Below are positions 15,798 through 24,998 of a stretch of 64,000 nucleotides of DNA, one piece after another. The DNA is from CAZFGK01 sp964518635 (GTDB lineage: Bacteria; Zixibacteria; MSB-5A5; GN15; FEB-12), in NCBI GenBank assembly GCA_964518635.1, contig CAZFGK010000001.1, forward strand, positions 121,284 to 185,283, given 5' to 3'. Within the stretch, counting starts at the first letter, position 1; each line of letters begins with the position of its first letter. Below the pieces are notes generated by a model. It saw only the letters and a program-made list of their open reading frames with translations. It was not told the origin of the DNA and did not search any database. A program made the translations under genes and the position numbers.

Positions 15798-17624
15798 CTA
15801 TTCAACGGTCACTGATTTCGCCAGATTCCGAGGTTGATCGACCGAACAACCGCGCATCACCGCGATGTAATAGGAAAGCAACTGCAACGGAATGACCGAC
15901 AACAGCGGCGTCAGATTTCGGTGTGTTTGCGGGACATAGAGGACATGATTGACTCGTTCGGCGATTTCGGTATCCCCTTCAGTCGCGATGGCGATCACCC
16001 GACCATTCCGTGCCCGGACTTCGGAGATATTCGACATGACCTTGTCGTAGACCGGGTCTTTGAGTGCAATCACCACCACCGGCATATGTTCATCAATTAA
16101 TGCAATCGGTCCATGTTTCATCTCCGCAGCAGGATACCCCTCGGCGTGGATATAAGAGATCTCTTTGAGTTTCAATGCACCTTCAAGAGCGACCGGGAAA
16201 TTAATCCCGCGACCGAGATAGAGGAAATTGCTGCTCTTGTAGTAATAGCTGGCGATTTCCTTGACTGCGTCGGCATTTTGCAAAATCGATTCTATCTGCT
16301 CAGGGATATGCTGAATCGCCTCGACCAGTTCCTGCCCCTGTGAGACCGACCAGTTCCGCATACGTCCGAGGAGCAGCGCAATCTGCGTCAGCACCACCAC
16401 CTGCGAAGTGAACGCCTTCGTCGATGCTACTCCGATCTCCGGACCAGCATGAATGTAGACACCGCCGTGAGATTCACGCGCAATAGTAGAACCAACCACA
16501 TTTACAATGCCAAGAACCGTCGCACCATTTTTCTTTGCCTCACGCATCGCGGCAAGAGTGTCGGCGGTCTCACCGGACTGACTCACTCCAAAGAGGATGG
16601 TATTTTCATCGACAATCGGTGAGCGATAGCGGAATTCAGAAGCATACTCCACTTCCACCGGTACTCGTGCGATCTCTTCAATCAGATATTTTCCAATCAG
16701 CGCAGAATGCCACGAAGTCCCGCAGGCAGTGATAATAATCCGTTTGATACGACGAAGTTCGTCATACTGAAGATTCAAGCCGTTAAGTCGGCTAATCCCC
16801 TCTTCGAGATTCAATCGCCCACGGATAGCATTTCGAATAGTCGTTGGCTGCTCATTGATCTCCTTGAGCATGAAGTGGTCATACCCCTCCTTCTCGATCA
16901 TATCGAGTGTCCAGGAGATCTCTTCAATCGTCGGCGTAATCGATACCCGATCAATTGTCGTGATCGTGTAGTCATTGTCCGTGATAGTCGCGATCTCCCC
17001 ATCTTCAAGATAGACAACTCGATTGGTATGCTCGAGCATCGCGCTTACATCAGAGGCGAGGAAATTCTCGCCGTTCCCGTGCCCGATCACCAACGGCGAA
17101 CCCTTGCGCGCGGCGACAATCATATGCGGATGGAGCGATGAAACGACGGCGATACCGTACGTCCCTTCAACCTGCGTGAGTGCGCCACGGACCGCTTCGG
17201 TCAGATCACCTTTGTAGTTGTGATGAATCAGATGCACCAGAATTTCGGTATCTGTTTCTGAGCGAATCAGATACCCTTTGCGAAGGAGAAACTCTTTGAG
17301 TGAACGAAAATTCTCAATGATACCGTTATGGACGAGTGCGATTTCGCAGTTCGGATCGGTATGTGGATGGGCATTGACATGATTCGGTTCACCATGTGTT
17401 GCCCAGCGGGTGTGGGCGATACCGTGACAGGAATCGATCTGACGATCACCAATTGATTCTTCGAGCTGCTTGATCTTCCCAACCGATTTGGAGATCATCA
17501 GGCCGTTCTCGGTGAGCATCGCCAGCCCGGCGGAGTCATAGCCACGATACTCCAATCGCTTCAGACCAGAGAGAAGAATCGGCGTTGCCTGCCGACTGCC
17601 AACATATCCAACGATTCCGCACAT
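15798..17624 (-). CDS. glmS: Glutamine--fructose-6-phosphate aminotransferase (isomerising)
   Basis: A 608-residue enzyme, the usual length. The N-terminal MCGIVGYVG exposes Cys2, the glutaminase nucleophile; RWATHGEPN and HNGIIENF follow. Two SIS domains occupy the C-terminal half (ITACGTSWHSALIGKYLIEE and YLGRGINFPVALEGALKLKE), ending in LAKSVTVE. It makes glucosamine-6-phosphate for peptidoglycan and lipid A. The phosphohexomutase gene lies 60 bp upstream on the same strand. That short gap leaves no room for a glmS ribozyme. Confidence 0.97.
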   Translation of the reverse strand: MCGIVGYVGSRQATPILLSGLKRLEYRGYDSAGLAMLTENGLMISKSVGKIKQLEESIGDRQIDSCHGIAHTRWATHGEPNHVNAHPHTDPNCEIALVHNGIIENFRSLKEFLLRKGYLIRSETDTEILVHLIHHNYKGDLTEAVRGALTQVEGTYGIAVVSSLHPHMIVAARKGSPLVIGHGNGENFLASDVSAMLEHTNRVVYLEDGEIATITDNDYTITTIDRVSITPTIEEISWTLDMIEKEGYDHFMLKEINEQPTTIRNAIRGRLNLEEGISRLNGLNLQYDELRRIKRIIITACGTSWHSALIGKYLIEEIARVPVEVEYASEFRYRSPIVDENTILFGVSQSGETADTLAAMREAKKNGATVLGIVNVVGSTIARESHGGVYIHAGPEIGVASTKAFTSQVVVLTQIALLLGRMRNWSVSQGQELVEAIQHIPEQIESILQNADAVKEIASYYYKSSNFLYLGRGINFPVALEGALKLKEISYIHAEGYPAAEMKHGPIALIDEHMPVVVIALKDPVYDKVMSNISEVRARNGRVIAIATEGDTEIAERVNHVLYVPQTHRNLTPLLSVIPLQLLSYYIAVMRGCSVDQPRNLAKSVTVE

Positions 17625-17684
17625 AGCGTGTATCCTCTACAGCTCAATTCCCGCTGTTCAGATTGAAACAGTGGGCTTACATGG

Positions 17685-19064
17685 TTACGAAGCTGAAAAA
17701 AACTGCCGGATCGTCTGCTCCAGCCGCCGGGTCTGTTCCGGGCTTCTGGTCTCGACGATTAGTCGATAGATCGGCTCAGTATTCGACTTTCTCAACTGGA
17801 CCCAGCCGCCGGGAAAATCAAATCGTACTCCATCACGAGTATCGACCGATATCTCCCCCCCTAAAAGAGCAGGGGCTTCGGCTGAAAACCGGCGGAGGCG
17901 GGCCTCAAAATCTCCCGGGAGCTCCGCTTTTGACTTTATACTATAATACTTCGGCAGCGTTGCCACAACTTCCCCAAGAGTGAGCTTATTTTCAGCCAGA
18001 TAGCTCATCACCAGAGCCGCCCCGACGAGGGCATCACGACCGGCATGAAACTCGGGATAGATCACTCCGCCGTTCCCTTCCCCGCCGATCACCCCTTTAA
18101 ACTTGTGCATCGTCTGGACCACATTCGACTCCCCGACCTTTGAATATACCACTGGCGAGCCAAATTCAAGGGCGACATCGGCGGTCGCGCTGGAGGTAGA
18201 AAGATTGATAACTGTCGGTGGCTTCTTCTTCCCTTTCAGTCGTGACAGAACGGCTTTGACCGCGACCGTCAGAGTCAATTCTTCAGAGATCGTCTCCCCT
18301 TTTTCATTCACGAGCACCAGACGGTCGGCATCCGGATCGGTGGCGAAACCGATGTCAGCTTTCTGTGATTTGACCATCGCTGCGAGCTGCTTGAGATTCG
18401 CGGGGATCGGCTCTGGCATGTGCACGAAATCTCCATCCCCTTTGCAATTCAAACGAACCACTCTCGCGCCAAGCTGCTCACAGAGTTTTGGGAGCGCAAT
18501 GGAACCCGCGCCGTTGATGGCATCAATCACGATCTTGAATTTTCTCTTCTTGATCGCTGCTCGGTTGATCACGGGAAGGGCGATGGTCTTGCGAATATGA
18601 ACATCCGCCCAATGATCTTGCCGATGGAGCCGTCCGAGTTTTGTAACCGGGACATATTGAAATGATCCACTCTCGAAAATCTGATTCAGCTTGAGATATT
18701 CTTCCGGAGTGATGAATTCACCGCGTGCGTTGAAAAATTTCAGGGCATTCCATTGGGCAGGATTGTGAGAGGCAGTCACGCAGATCCCGCCGGATGCTTT
18801 CAACTGCTTCACCGCAATCTCGACCGTCGGAGTCGGGACGATGCCGATATCGATCACTTCCCGACCGGTGGCGATGAGTCCGGCGATCACTGCCGCGCGT
18901 ACCATTTCGCCGCTGGGGCGGGAATCGCTACCGAGGACGACCGTTCCTTTTTTGAGGAACGTCCCAAATGCCGCGCCATAGGCGGTGAGCATAACCGGCG
19001 ACAATCCGTTCCCAACGACCCCTCGAATACCTGATGTCGACTTGACCAGTTCTGGTTGTTTCAT
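17685..19064 (-). CDS. glmM: Phosphoglucosamine mutase / phosphohexomutase
   Basis: A 459-residue alpha-D-phosphohexomutase. The phosphoserine loop is CVTASHNPAQWNALKFF, the metal loop is TDPDADRLVLV and the sugar-binding loop GGEGNGGVIYPEFHAGRDA is intact; the N-terminus starts with STSGIRGVVG. Its placement directly before glmS argues for glucosamine-6-P to glucosamine-1-P interconversion. The form resembles the archaeal/phosphomannomutase branch, so activity on mannose- or glucose-phosphates cannot be excluded. Confidence 0.88.
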   Translation of the reverse strand: MKQPELVKSTSGIRGVVGNGLSPVMLTAYGAAFGTFLKKGTVVLGSDSRPSGEMVRAAVIAGLIATGREVIDIGIVPTPTVEIAVKQLKASGGICVTASHNPAQWNALKFFNARGEFITPEEYLKLNQIFESGSFQYVPVTKLGRLHRQDHWADVHIRKTIALPVINRAAIKKRKFKIVIDAINGAGSIALPKLCEQLGARVVRLNCKGDGDFVHMPEPIPANLKQLAAMVKSQKADIGFATDPDADRLVLVNEKGETISEELTLTVAVKAVLSRLKGKKKPPTVINLSTSSATADVALEFGSPVVYSKVGESNVVQTMHKFKGVIGGEGNGGVIYPEFHAGRDALVGAALVMSYLAENKLTLGEVVATLPKYYSIKSKAELPGDFEARLRRFSAEAPALLGGEISVDTRDGVRFDFPGGWVQLRKSNTEPIYRLIVETRSPEQTRRLEQTIRQFFSAS

Positions 19065-19155
19065 AGGGGGGAATATAGCCAGGGATGGATTGAGGTCGAA
19101 GTTTTAACCGAGAGAAATTCGATGTACAGAGTCCGTGGGCCGGCCGCCGAAGCGG

Positions 19156-19245
19156 CTGGGTGGCGCACCCTTCAGGGTGCGAAAACAGTGGCGAACATCT
19201 CAATCAATATGACACCTTCGAATTGCAAAGATGCTCTTGTCGGAT
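19156..19245 (+). repeat. Dispersed element family D, copy 1 with long tail
   Basis: GCTGGGTGGCGCACCCTTCA then GGGTGCGAAA forms a hairpin (GCACCC/GGGTGC). The following 55 bp (CAGTGGCGAACATCTCAATC and onward) match 55570-55625 at roughly three-quarters of positions. Other copies are at 19356-19394 (reverse), 47807-47852, 47992-48042 (reverse) and 55639-55680. Confidence 0.75.
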
Positions 19246-19355
19246 CTGGTTGAATGTGTGATCGTTTGGTGATGATCGAGCTCAAGTTGATGCGAGGAAA
19301 AAAAGGATGTTCCGCTGGTGATATATGAATATCAGCAGTAAAAACGTGACGAGCG

Positions 19356-19394
19356 CATCACTGATTTCGCACCCTAAAGGGTGCGCCACCCAGC
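19356..19394 (-). repeat. Dispersed element family D, copy 2
   Basis: GCATCACTGATTTCGCACCC then TAAAGGGTGCGCCACCCAGC: the reverse complement of copy 1, with the CACTGATT flank shared by the copies at 47992 and 55639. With copy 1 and the family E element it accounts for most of the 19065-19506 gap. Confidence 0.75.
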
Positions 19395-19442
19395 GAGAAG
19401 ATCTGTTGGTGATAATTGAAGTTGAACTTGAGATACGTGGTC

Positions 19443-19473
19443 GGGTGGCCCTGATCACCAGATCAGGGTTCCA
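19443..19473. repeat. Dispersed element family E, copy 1
   Basis: GGGTGGCCCTGATCACCAGA then TCAGGGTTCC: a CCCTGATC/GATCAGGG hairpin. Nearly identical copies are at 37378-37410 and 55502-55534. Confidence 0.8.
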
Positions 19474-19506
19474 GCCATCACATTGAGTTCTTTTATACAA
19501 TACATA

Positions 19507-20517
19507 CTACTGAGTTACCATCTTAGCATCAATAATCTCACCGTCAGGAAAGTCAATGAGATGTGAGTAGCTACCGTTCAAGAAATTAAGGTGGTAGCAC
19601 AAGCGCGGCCTCGCGGGATCACTGCGTGGGCGAAGCATGATGACAACATTCGCCGAGTCGAGGAAATGCGCAGAAATGATCTCCAAAGCTACTGGACCCT
19701 TGAGGCTAACGCTCGGCGTATGTGTTGAATCCAACAAGGTATACCCATTGTTTTCAAATGAGTATCCCAACAAGAGGTTCGAATTCCTTACCGGGACAAT
19801 GCCGTCGTATTGATTCAGATTTGTTGTTGTGCCGATACTTGGTTGATAGCAACGAGCTTTTCCGTTCACGGAATAGTAGATGCGTCCATTGTTCTCATCA
19901 AATACGGGATTCCGGAGACCGTCGAACAGAGAGTCATAGACGTCACGCCGCTTTCTGGTCGTATCACCGGCATCTCTACCGATAAAGATGATTGCGGAAT
20001 CTACTGACCGATATAGGTAGAGTTCATTGGCACCAAACTGACTTACAGGGACGCCAGGCATTCGAGCGTCTTCTGGGACAGGAACCAAGCCTGAGTAAGT
20101 TACAAGCGCGTCTCGATTCCTTGCGTTCTTTGAACTGATTAGTACCCATCCAGGCAAGAAACCACGGGTACCATATTCGTTCACTGGAAGATTCAGCTTC
20201 TCCTTGAGGTAATTAGAGACGCGAATCTTTGTGCTATCTGAGTATCGCCAATCGAGATTCTCAGCGTACCAAATAATCCGAAACGTATCCGAAGCATTTC
20301 TTGGACGAGCGCTTACTATCCTGCCGTCTCTGAATGTATTGACGAATTTATCCGCAAACCTGTCTCCTCCAACATAATCGAATTCTACTCTTGAACTACC
20401 AGAATCGACACAACTTACGTAGATCAAGATGTAGACTGAAAACATGCCAATTGCTCGAAGGGCCCAAGTGGTAACTCTACGACAAGTGGCGCGACATATT
20501 GATTGTTCCACGATCAT
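19507..20517 (-). CDS. Hypothetical exported protein (possible lipoprotein)
   Basis: 336 residues, family not recognised. The N-terminus has arginines followed by a hydrophobic stretch ending in YILIYVSC, so an export signal is likely, but the lipobox is weak because -3 is tyrosine. An internal ATG at 20445 (MFSVYIL) would give a more compact signal. The body contains repeated short beta-rich units such as GRIYYSVNGKARCYQ and NNGYTLLDSTHTP, which could form a propeller-like fold. It starts 4 bp after the stop of the phosphatase gene, and the downstream side is a repeat cluster. Confidence 0.65.
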   Translation of the reverse strand: MIVEQSICRATCRRVTTWALRAIGMFSVYILIYVSCVDSGSSRVEFDYVGGDRFADKFVNTFRDGRIVSARPRNASDTFRIIWYAENLDWRYSDSTKIRVSNYLKEKLNLPVNEYGTRGFLPGWVLISSKNARNRDALVTYSGLVPVPEDARMPGVPVSQFGANELYLYRSVDSAIIFIGRDAGDTTRKRRDVYDSLFDGLRNPVFDENNGRIYYSVNGKARCYQPSIGTTTNLNQYDGIVPVRNSNLLLGYSFENNGYTLLDSTHTPSVSLKGPVALEIISAHFLDSANVVIMLRPRSDPARPRLCYHLNFLNGSYSHLIDFPDGEIIDAKMVTQ

Positions 20518-20521
20518 TCCC

Positions 20522-21328
20522 CTACCTACCCTTTAACAACCGCAGCAGCTTCGCGTGTAGCTTGCCGTTGCTCCCTACCAGATCGGGATGATGCAGTTCA
20601 TACTTCGCGCCATTTATCCGGGACGATTTCCCGCCAGCTTCATGCAGACACAACAACGCCGCAGCAGTATCCCACGGATGAAGTTTCAGCTCCCAGAAGG
20701 CATCCACCCGACCAGCTGCCAACCAACAGATATCAATCGCCGCCGAACCCGGGCGACGGACCCCCTGCACCACTTTCGCCACACGCATGAAGTAGCCGAG
20801 ATTATTCTTTCGGGCAGTGCCAATATCATAGGCAAATCCAGTCGCAACGAGAGCACGTTCGAGACTTGTTTCCGCACTCACTGACAGACGTCGCCGATTG
20901 ACATACGCCCCGTGCCCAAGTTTTGCAGAGAACAATTCCACACGCTCCGGATCATAAACCGCTCCAACGACAACCTCTCCTTGATATTCGCATGCAATCG
21001 AGACACAGTAGATCGGAAACTGATGCGCGAAATTGACCGTCCCGTCGAGTGGATCGATAATCCAGCGAAACTCACTGCCGCTCTCGCGCTTTGATTTTGA
21101 ACCCTCTTCAGCGAGGATGGCATGTTCGGGGAATCGTTTCAAAATACCGTAGGTAATTAGCTTTTCGCTGCGCAAATCGAATTTGGTAACCGGATCGATA
21201 CGCCCCTTCAGTCTCATCCCTTTGCTGGAATGAATTCCCTTCAAAAGCATCTTCCCTGCATCAATCGCAAGCGCATTGGCAGCCGATGAAAGTTGATCAA
21301 GGGCTCGAGCAGGAAGTCTGCTTTTCAA
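20522..21328 (-). CDS. Inositol monophosphatase family protein
   Basis: A 268-residue Mg2+-dependent, Li+-sensitive phosphatase-fold protein. Metal ligands are in ILAEEGS and IIDPLDGTVNFAHQFPIY; the C-terminal WDTAAALLCLHEAGG is the second family signature. Family members hydrolyse inositol-1-phosphate, fructose-1,6-bisphosphate, NADP or 3'-phosphoadenosine phosphates. The sequence does not separate these, and it is not beside an inositol or sulfate gene. It lies 20 bp after the ABC exporter pair on the same strand. Confidence 0.9.
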   Translation of the reverse strand: MKSRLPARALDQLSSAANALAIDAGKMLLKGIHSSKGMRLKGRIDPVTKFDLRSEKLITYGILKRFPEHAILAEEGSKSKRESGSEFRWIIDPLDGTVNFAHQFPIYCVSIACEYQGEVVVGAVYDPERVELFSAKLGHGAYVNRRRLSVSAETSLERALVATGFAYDIGTARKNNLGYFMRVAKVVQGVRRPGSAAIDICWLAAGRVDAFWELKLHPWDTAAALLCLHEAGGKSSRINGAKYELHHPDLVGSNGKLHAKLLRLLKGR

Positions 21329-21348
21329 AATCCTGTTCCCTTCTTCGG

Positions 21349-23163
21349 CTAAAGAGCCGCCGCAACAGAGGAAGCGTCGAGCGCACTGCTGCCGTGACGA
21401 TATTGCAGACGATGCAGCTTCGCGTAGATTCCATCGGCGGCAATCAGTTCCCGATGCGTGCCAATTTCGCGCAACTGTCCGTGATGCAGGACGATAATCT
21501 TGTCCGCTTTCTCGATAGTCGAGAGTCGATGCGCAATCATGATCGCCGTTCGCCCGACGAGCAATTCATCCAGCGCGGTCTGAATCAGACGTTCGGTCTC
21601 GGTATCGATACTTGAGGTCGCTTCATCAAGAATGAGAATCTCCGGATTGAATGCCAGTGCCCTCGCAAATGAGAGAAGCTGTTTTTGTCCGGTTGAGAGT
21701 GTCGCTCCACGTTCACGAATCTCAGTCCCAAGTCCATCCGGAAGTTGATCGAGAAAGCGGCGATAGCCGACACGATCAAGCGCCTGCATCACCTGTGCAT
21801 CACTGATCTCAGGATTTCGCAAGCGGACATTATCACCGAGTGTGCCGGTAAAGAGAAAAACATCCTGCAGCACCAATCCCATACGGGCGCGAAGTTTTTC
21901 AAGTTTGTACTGACGAAGTTCTGTTCCATCGAGCAGGACTTTCCCCTTCTGATAGTCGTAGAACCTGTACAATAACGAGATCATCGAGCTTTTCCCGGCT
22001 CCAGTTGCGCCGACAATCGCGACCCTTTCCCCTTTGTTGACAGTGAAGCTCACATCCCGCAGGACCCAATCCTCTTTTTGATACGCGAACCAGAGATTGG
22101 AGACCTGTATCTGTGGAACTGAAACCGCATCAGTTGACATCTTTTCAGGAATGGCGGTCACTGGAGAGACAATCTCCGGTTTCGTGTCGAGAAGCTGGAA
22201 GATTCGCTCAGATGACGCCATGGATGACTGCAACACGTTGTATTTGTCACTCAAGTCCTGAATCGGACGGTAGAACATTTCAACAAGGCGAATGAACGCT
22301 GCCAACTCCCCCCAGGTCAGCAGGCCCTGATTCAGACTCACTCCCCCTTTATAGAGAAGAATGACTGTTGAGAGGACGCCGATAAATTGTACGGTCGGAT
22401 AGTATACTGCGTAGTAACTGACAGAGCGGAAATGCTCTTTCTGCAAAGAGCGATTGATATCGTCGAATCGCTTTCCGACGGTCTCTTCACGAGTGAAAAG
22501 CTGAATGATTCGCATGCCGGTGACATGCTCCTGCACGAATGAATTCACTCGCGCGACTTTCAGGCGTACCTGACGGTAGGTCTCCCGTACTTTCTTTCGG
22601 AAGATCGCCGTTGCGATGATCAGCAGCGGAACGGCAATAAATGTCCAGAGGGCAAGTTCCCAGTTGTAATAGAGCAACGCCCCGATAATCAGGCAAAGTA
22701 GAAATATGTCTCCTACGATGGTGACTACCCCGGAGGAGAACATTTCATTGAGCGTATTGACATCACTGGTGACTCTTGTCAGTAGGCGACCGGCAGGATT
22801 CTTGTCGAAATAGCCAAGATGCAGCGATTGCAGATGAGAATAGACCTGTTTGCGGATATCATGCTGGACTTTCTGCCCCAGCCACATGGTCAGATAGGTC
22901 TCGGCATAGCTGCACAAGAATGTCGTGATCATCACCCCGACAAAGACCCAGATCAGTTTTAGTAATCCGCTGGTATCACCCGGAACGATGTAATTGTCAA
23001 TCGCCTGCTGAATCAGTATCGTTTGATAGAGCTGCAGTGCCGTGCCAACGAGCAAGAGCACCACCGCGAGCACCACGATCCATTTGTACGGCTTCACATA
23101 GGTGAGCAGCCGCCGCATCAGACCAGCATCATATCCTTTACCTAATGCTTCTTCTTCCTGCAT
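21349..23163 (-). CDS. ABC exporter half-transporter, consensus Walker B subunit
   Basis: 604 residues: a six-helix exporter membrane domain (about 25-310) fused to a nucleotide-binding domain. Walker A is GATGAGKSS (about residue 390) and Walker B is EILILDEATSSID, with the catalytic glutamate present. The signature motif reads LSTGQ rather than LSGGQ. Its start codon overlaps the stop of the other half-transporter by one base (TGATG). The complementary defects in the two halves point to a heterodimer with one consensus and one degenerate ATP site, as in TM287/288-type exporters. Lipid or drug export is inferred from the family only. Confidence 0.9.
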   Translation of the reverse strand: MQEEEALGKGYDAGLMRRLLTYVKPYKWIVVLAVVLLLVGTALQLYQTILIQQAIDNYIVPGDTSGLLKLIWVFVGVMITTFLCSYAETYLTMWLGQKVQHDIRKQVYSHLQSLHLGYFDKNPAGRLLTRVTSDVNTLNEMFSSGVVTIVGDIFLLCLIIGALLYYNWELALWTFIAVPLLIIATAIFRKKVRETYRQVRLKVARVNSFVQEHVTGMRIIQLFTREETVGKRFDDINRSLQKEHFRSVSYYAVYYPTVQFIGVLSTVILLYKGGVSLNQGLLTWGELAAFIRLVEMFYRPIQDLSDKYNVLQSSMASSERIFQLLDTKPEIVSPVTAIPEKMSTDAVSVPQIQVSNLWFAYQKEDWVLRDVSFTVNKGERVAIVGATGAGKSSMISLLYRFYDYQKGKVLLDGTELRQYKLEKLRARMGLVLQDVFLFTGTLGDNVRLRNPEISDAQVMQALDRVGYRRFLDQLPDGLGTEIRERGATLSTGQKQLLSFARALAFNPEILILDEATSSIDTETERLIQTALDELLVGRTAIMIAHRLSTIEKADKIIVLHHGQLREIGTHRELIAADGIYAKLHRLQYRHGSSALDASSVAAAL

Positions 23164-24956
23164 CAGGCATGCTCCAGTTCGGTGGCCATGAGCTGCTCGC
23201 GATACAAGGCCGCGTAGCGGCCATCGTGAACCATTAATTCTTCATGCGATCCACGTTCAACAATACGCCCTTCTTCGAGATAGATGATCAGGTCAGCGTC
23301 TTTAATCGACGAGACACGGTGCGAAATAGTCAGCGTTGTCGCGCGGCGTTCCTGTGTGGCAAGGGCGCGCATGATCTCTTCGTCGGTTTCGGTATCGACC
23401 GCCGAGGTCGCGTCATCAAGAATCAAAATCGACGGCTTCACCATCAGTGCACGAGCAAGTGCCGCACGTTGTTTCTGTCCACCGGAGAGAGTTATCCCCC
23501 GTTCACCGACGATGGTGTCCAGTCCCATCGGAAATGATTCGATATCTTTGGTGAGGGCTGCAATAGTCGCCATCTTCTCGGCTTCGGCGCGTTCCGCCTG
23601 TTCATTCCCAAAGCGGATATTCTCAAACACCGTCTCTGAAAAGAGAAAGGGCTCCTGCGGAACGAAACCGATCGCGCGCCGCAAGGTGGTCAGATTCCAG
23701 TCATTGATATCATGCCCATCTAAGAAAAGTTCTCCTCGATTGACCGGATAGAGACGTGAGAGAATTGCTACCAATGTGGTTTTTCCCGATCCGGTTGGTC
23801 CAATAATTCCGATACGCTGACCGGATGTAATGGTCAGTGAGATGTCGTGCAGGACGGCCGCGCCATTGTAGCCAAAGTTCAGTTTTCGAAACTCGATCTG
23901 ACCAGTAGGAACTAGATTCGCATCCAGTTTTGGTTCGGATGGCACATCCGATTTCGTATCGAGAATTTCATTCAGACGATTGAGAGATGCCGCCCCTCGC
24001 TGATAGAGTGAAACCACCCAACCTAGGGCCATAATCGGCCAGAGGAGCATGTTGAGATAGACAAAAAATGCGACCAACGCACCGAGTGAAATCTGATCCC
24101 CTATCACTTTCACTCCACCAAAGTAGAGGACACTTATCGCCAGCATCGAGGCCGAGAGTGAAATCAGCGGGAAGAACATTGCCATTAATCGCCCCATATC
24201 CAGATTCTTCTGGATGTAGGTCTCAGACAGACCTGAAAAGAAATTCGCTTCTTTCTCCTCCTGCCCATACGCTTTCACCACTCGCACACCGGCGATATTT
24301 TCCTGTGCGGCAGCAGTCATTACTGAAAAGTGCTCCTGAATCGCTAATTGACGTTTGTGAGTCAGACTTCCCAATCGCTGCACCAGAAAGGGAATGATCA
24401 ACGCCGGGATCAGAGCGTAAAAGGTCAGTTCGACAGAAATGGTGAACATGAATACAATCGCAGTGATCACGGTCACCAGCGTATTCGATAACTGCATGAT
24501 CCCCGGTCCGACCAGCATACGGACTGCTTCCAGATCATTGGTGAGACGGGCAACAATATCGCCGGTTCTGGTTTTGTCAAAATAGGATGGGGAAAGGGTC
24601 AGCAGATGCCGCACAATCTGGCTGCGCAGATCATACTCGAATTTCCGCGACATCCAGATGATCGTCCGTCGCATCAGATAGCGGAAGAATCCCGATAACG
24701 CCGCCAGCAAGATCATGAGTAAGAGAAGCGGTACTATCGCGCTGACTGGCTGATTGGCTTCTAATCGCTCATAGATGATTTTGATCAGGTAGGGATTGGT
24801 AAGAAGGAGGACATTCGCAAGAATGACCGAGATCATCCCCCCCCAGAGATAGCCGCGATAACGAGAGAGTGCGGTCATGATAACCGCAAATTTTCCGTTC
24901 GGTTTTGGCGCAGGTGCGGAAGAATGAGGGGGGGTTGTATCTGTCGAAGAACTCAT
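23163..24956 (-). CDS. ABC exporter half-transporter, degenerate Walker B subunit
   Basis: 597 residues with an exporter membrane domain and a nucleotide-binding domain. Walker A is GPTGSGKTT and the signature is a perfect LSGGQKQRAA. Walker B reads ILILDDATSAVD, with Asp where the catalytic Glu belongs. That exchange is the mark of the non-hydrolysing site in heterodimeric exporters. The N-terminal 25 residues are Ser/Pro/Thr-rich. It is the first gene of the pair and is followed without a gap by its partner. Confidence 0.9.
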   Translation of the reverse strand: MSSSTDTTPPHSSAPAPKPNGKFAVIMTALSRYRGYLWGGMISVILANVLLLTNPYLIKIIYERLEANQPVSAIVPLLLLMILLAALSGFFRYLMRRTIIWMSRKFEYDLRSQIVRHLLTLSPSYFDKTRTGDIVARLTNDLEAVRMLVGPGIMQLSNTLVTVITAIVFMFTISVELTFYALIPALIIPFLVQRLGSLTHKRQLAIQEHFSVMTAAAQENIAGVRVVKAYGQEEKEANFFSGLSETYIQKNLDMGRLMAMFFPLISLSASMLAISVLYFGGVKVIGDQISLGALVAFFVYLNMLLWPIMALGWVVSLYQRGAASLNRLNEILDTKSDVPSEPKLDANLVPTGQIEFRKLNFGYNGAAVLHDISLTITSGQRIGIIGPTGSGKTTLVAILSRLYPVNRGELFLDGHDINDWNLTTLRRAIGFVPQEPFLFSETVFENIRFGNEQAERAEAEKMATIAALTKDIESFPMGLDTIVGERGITLSGGQKQRAALARALMVKPSILILDDATSAVDTETDEEIMRALATQERRATTLTISHRVSSIKDADLIIYLEEGRIVERGSHEELMVHDGRYAALYREQLMATELEHA

Positions 24957-24998
24957 AGGGGGTACTGGAACGGAATAAGCGGCAACGAGCCGCCGAGG

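Noticed and set aside
17625..17684. Possible glmS ribozyme upstream of glmS
   Set aside because: Only 60 bp separate glmS from the preceding gene and the ribozyme core elements are absent. A 9-bp hairpin (CCCGCTGTT/AACAGTGGG) is present but has no T-tract.
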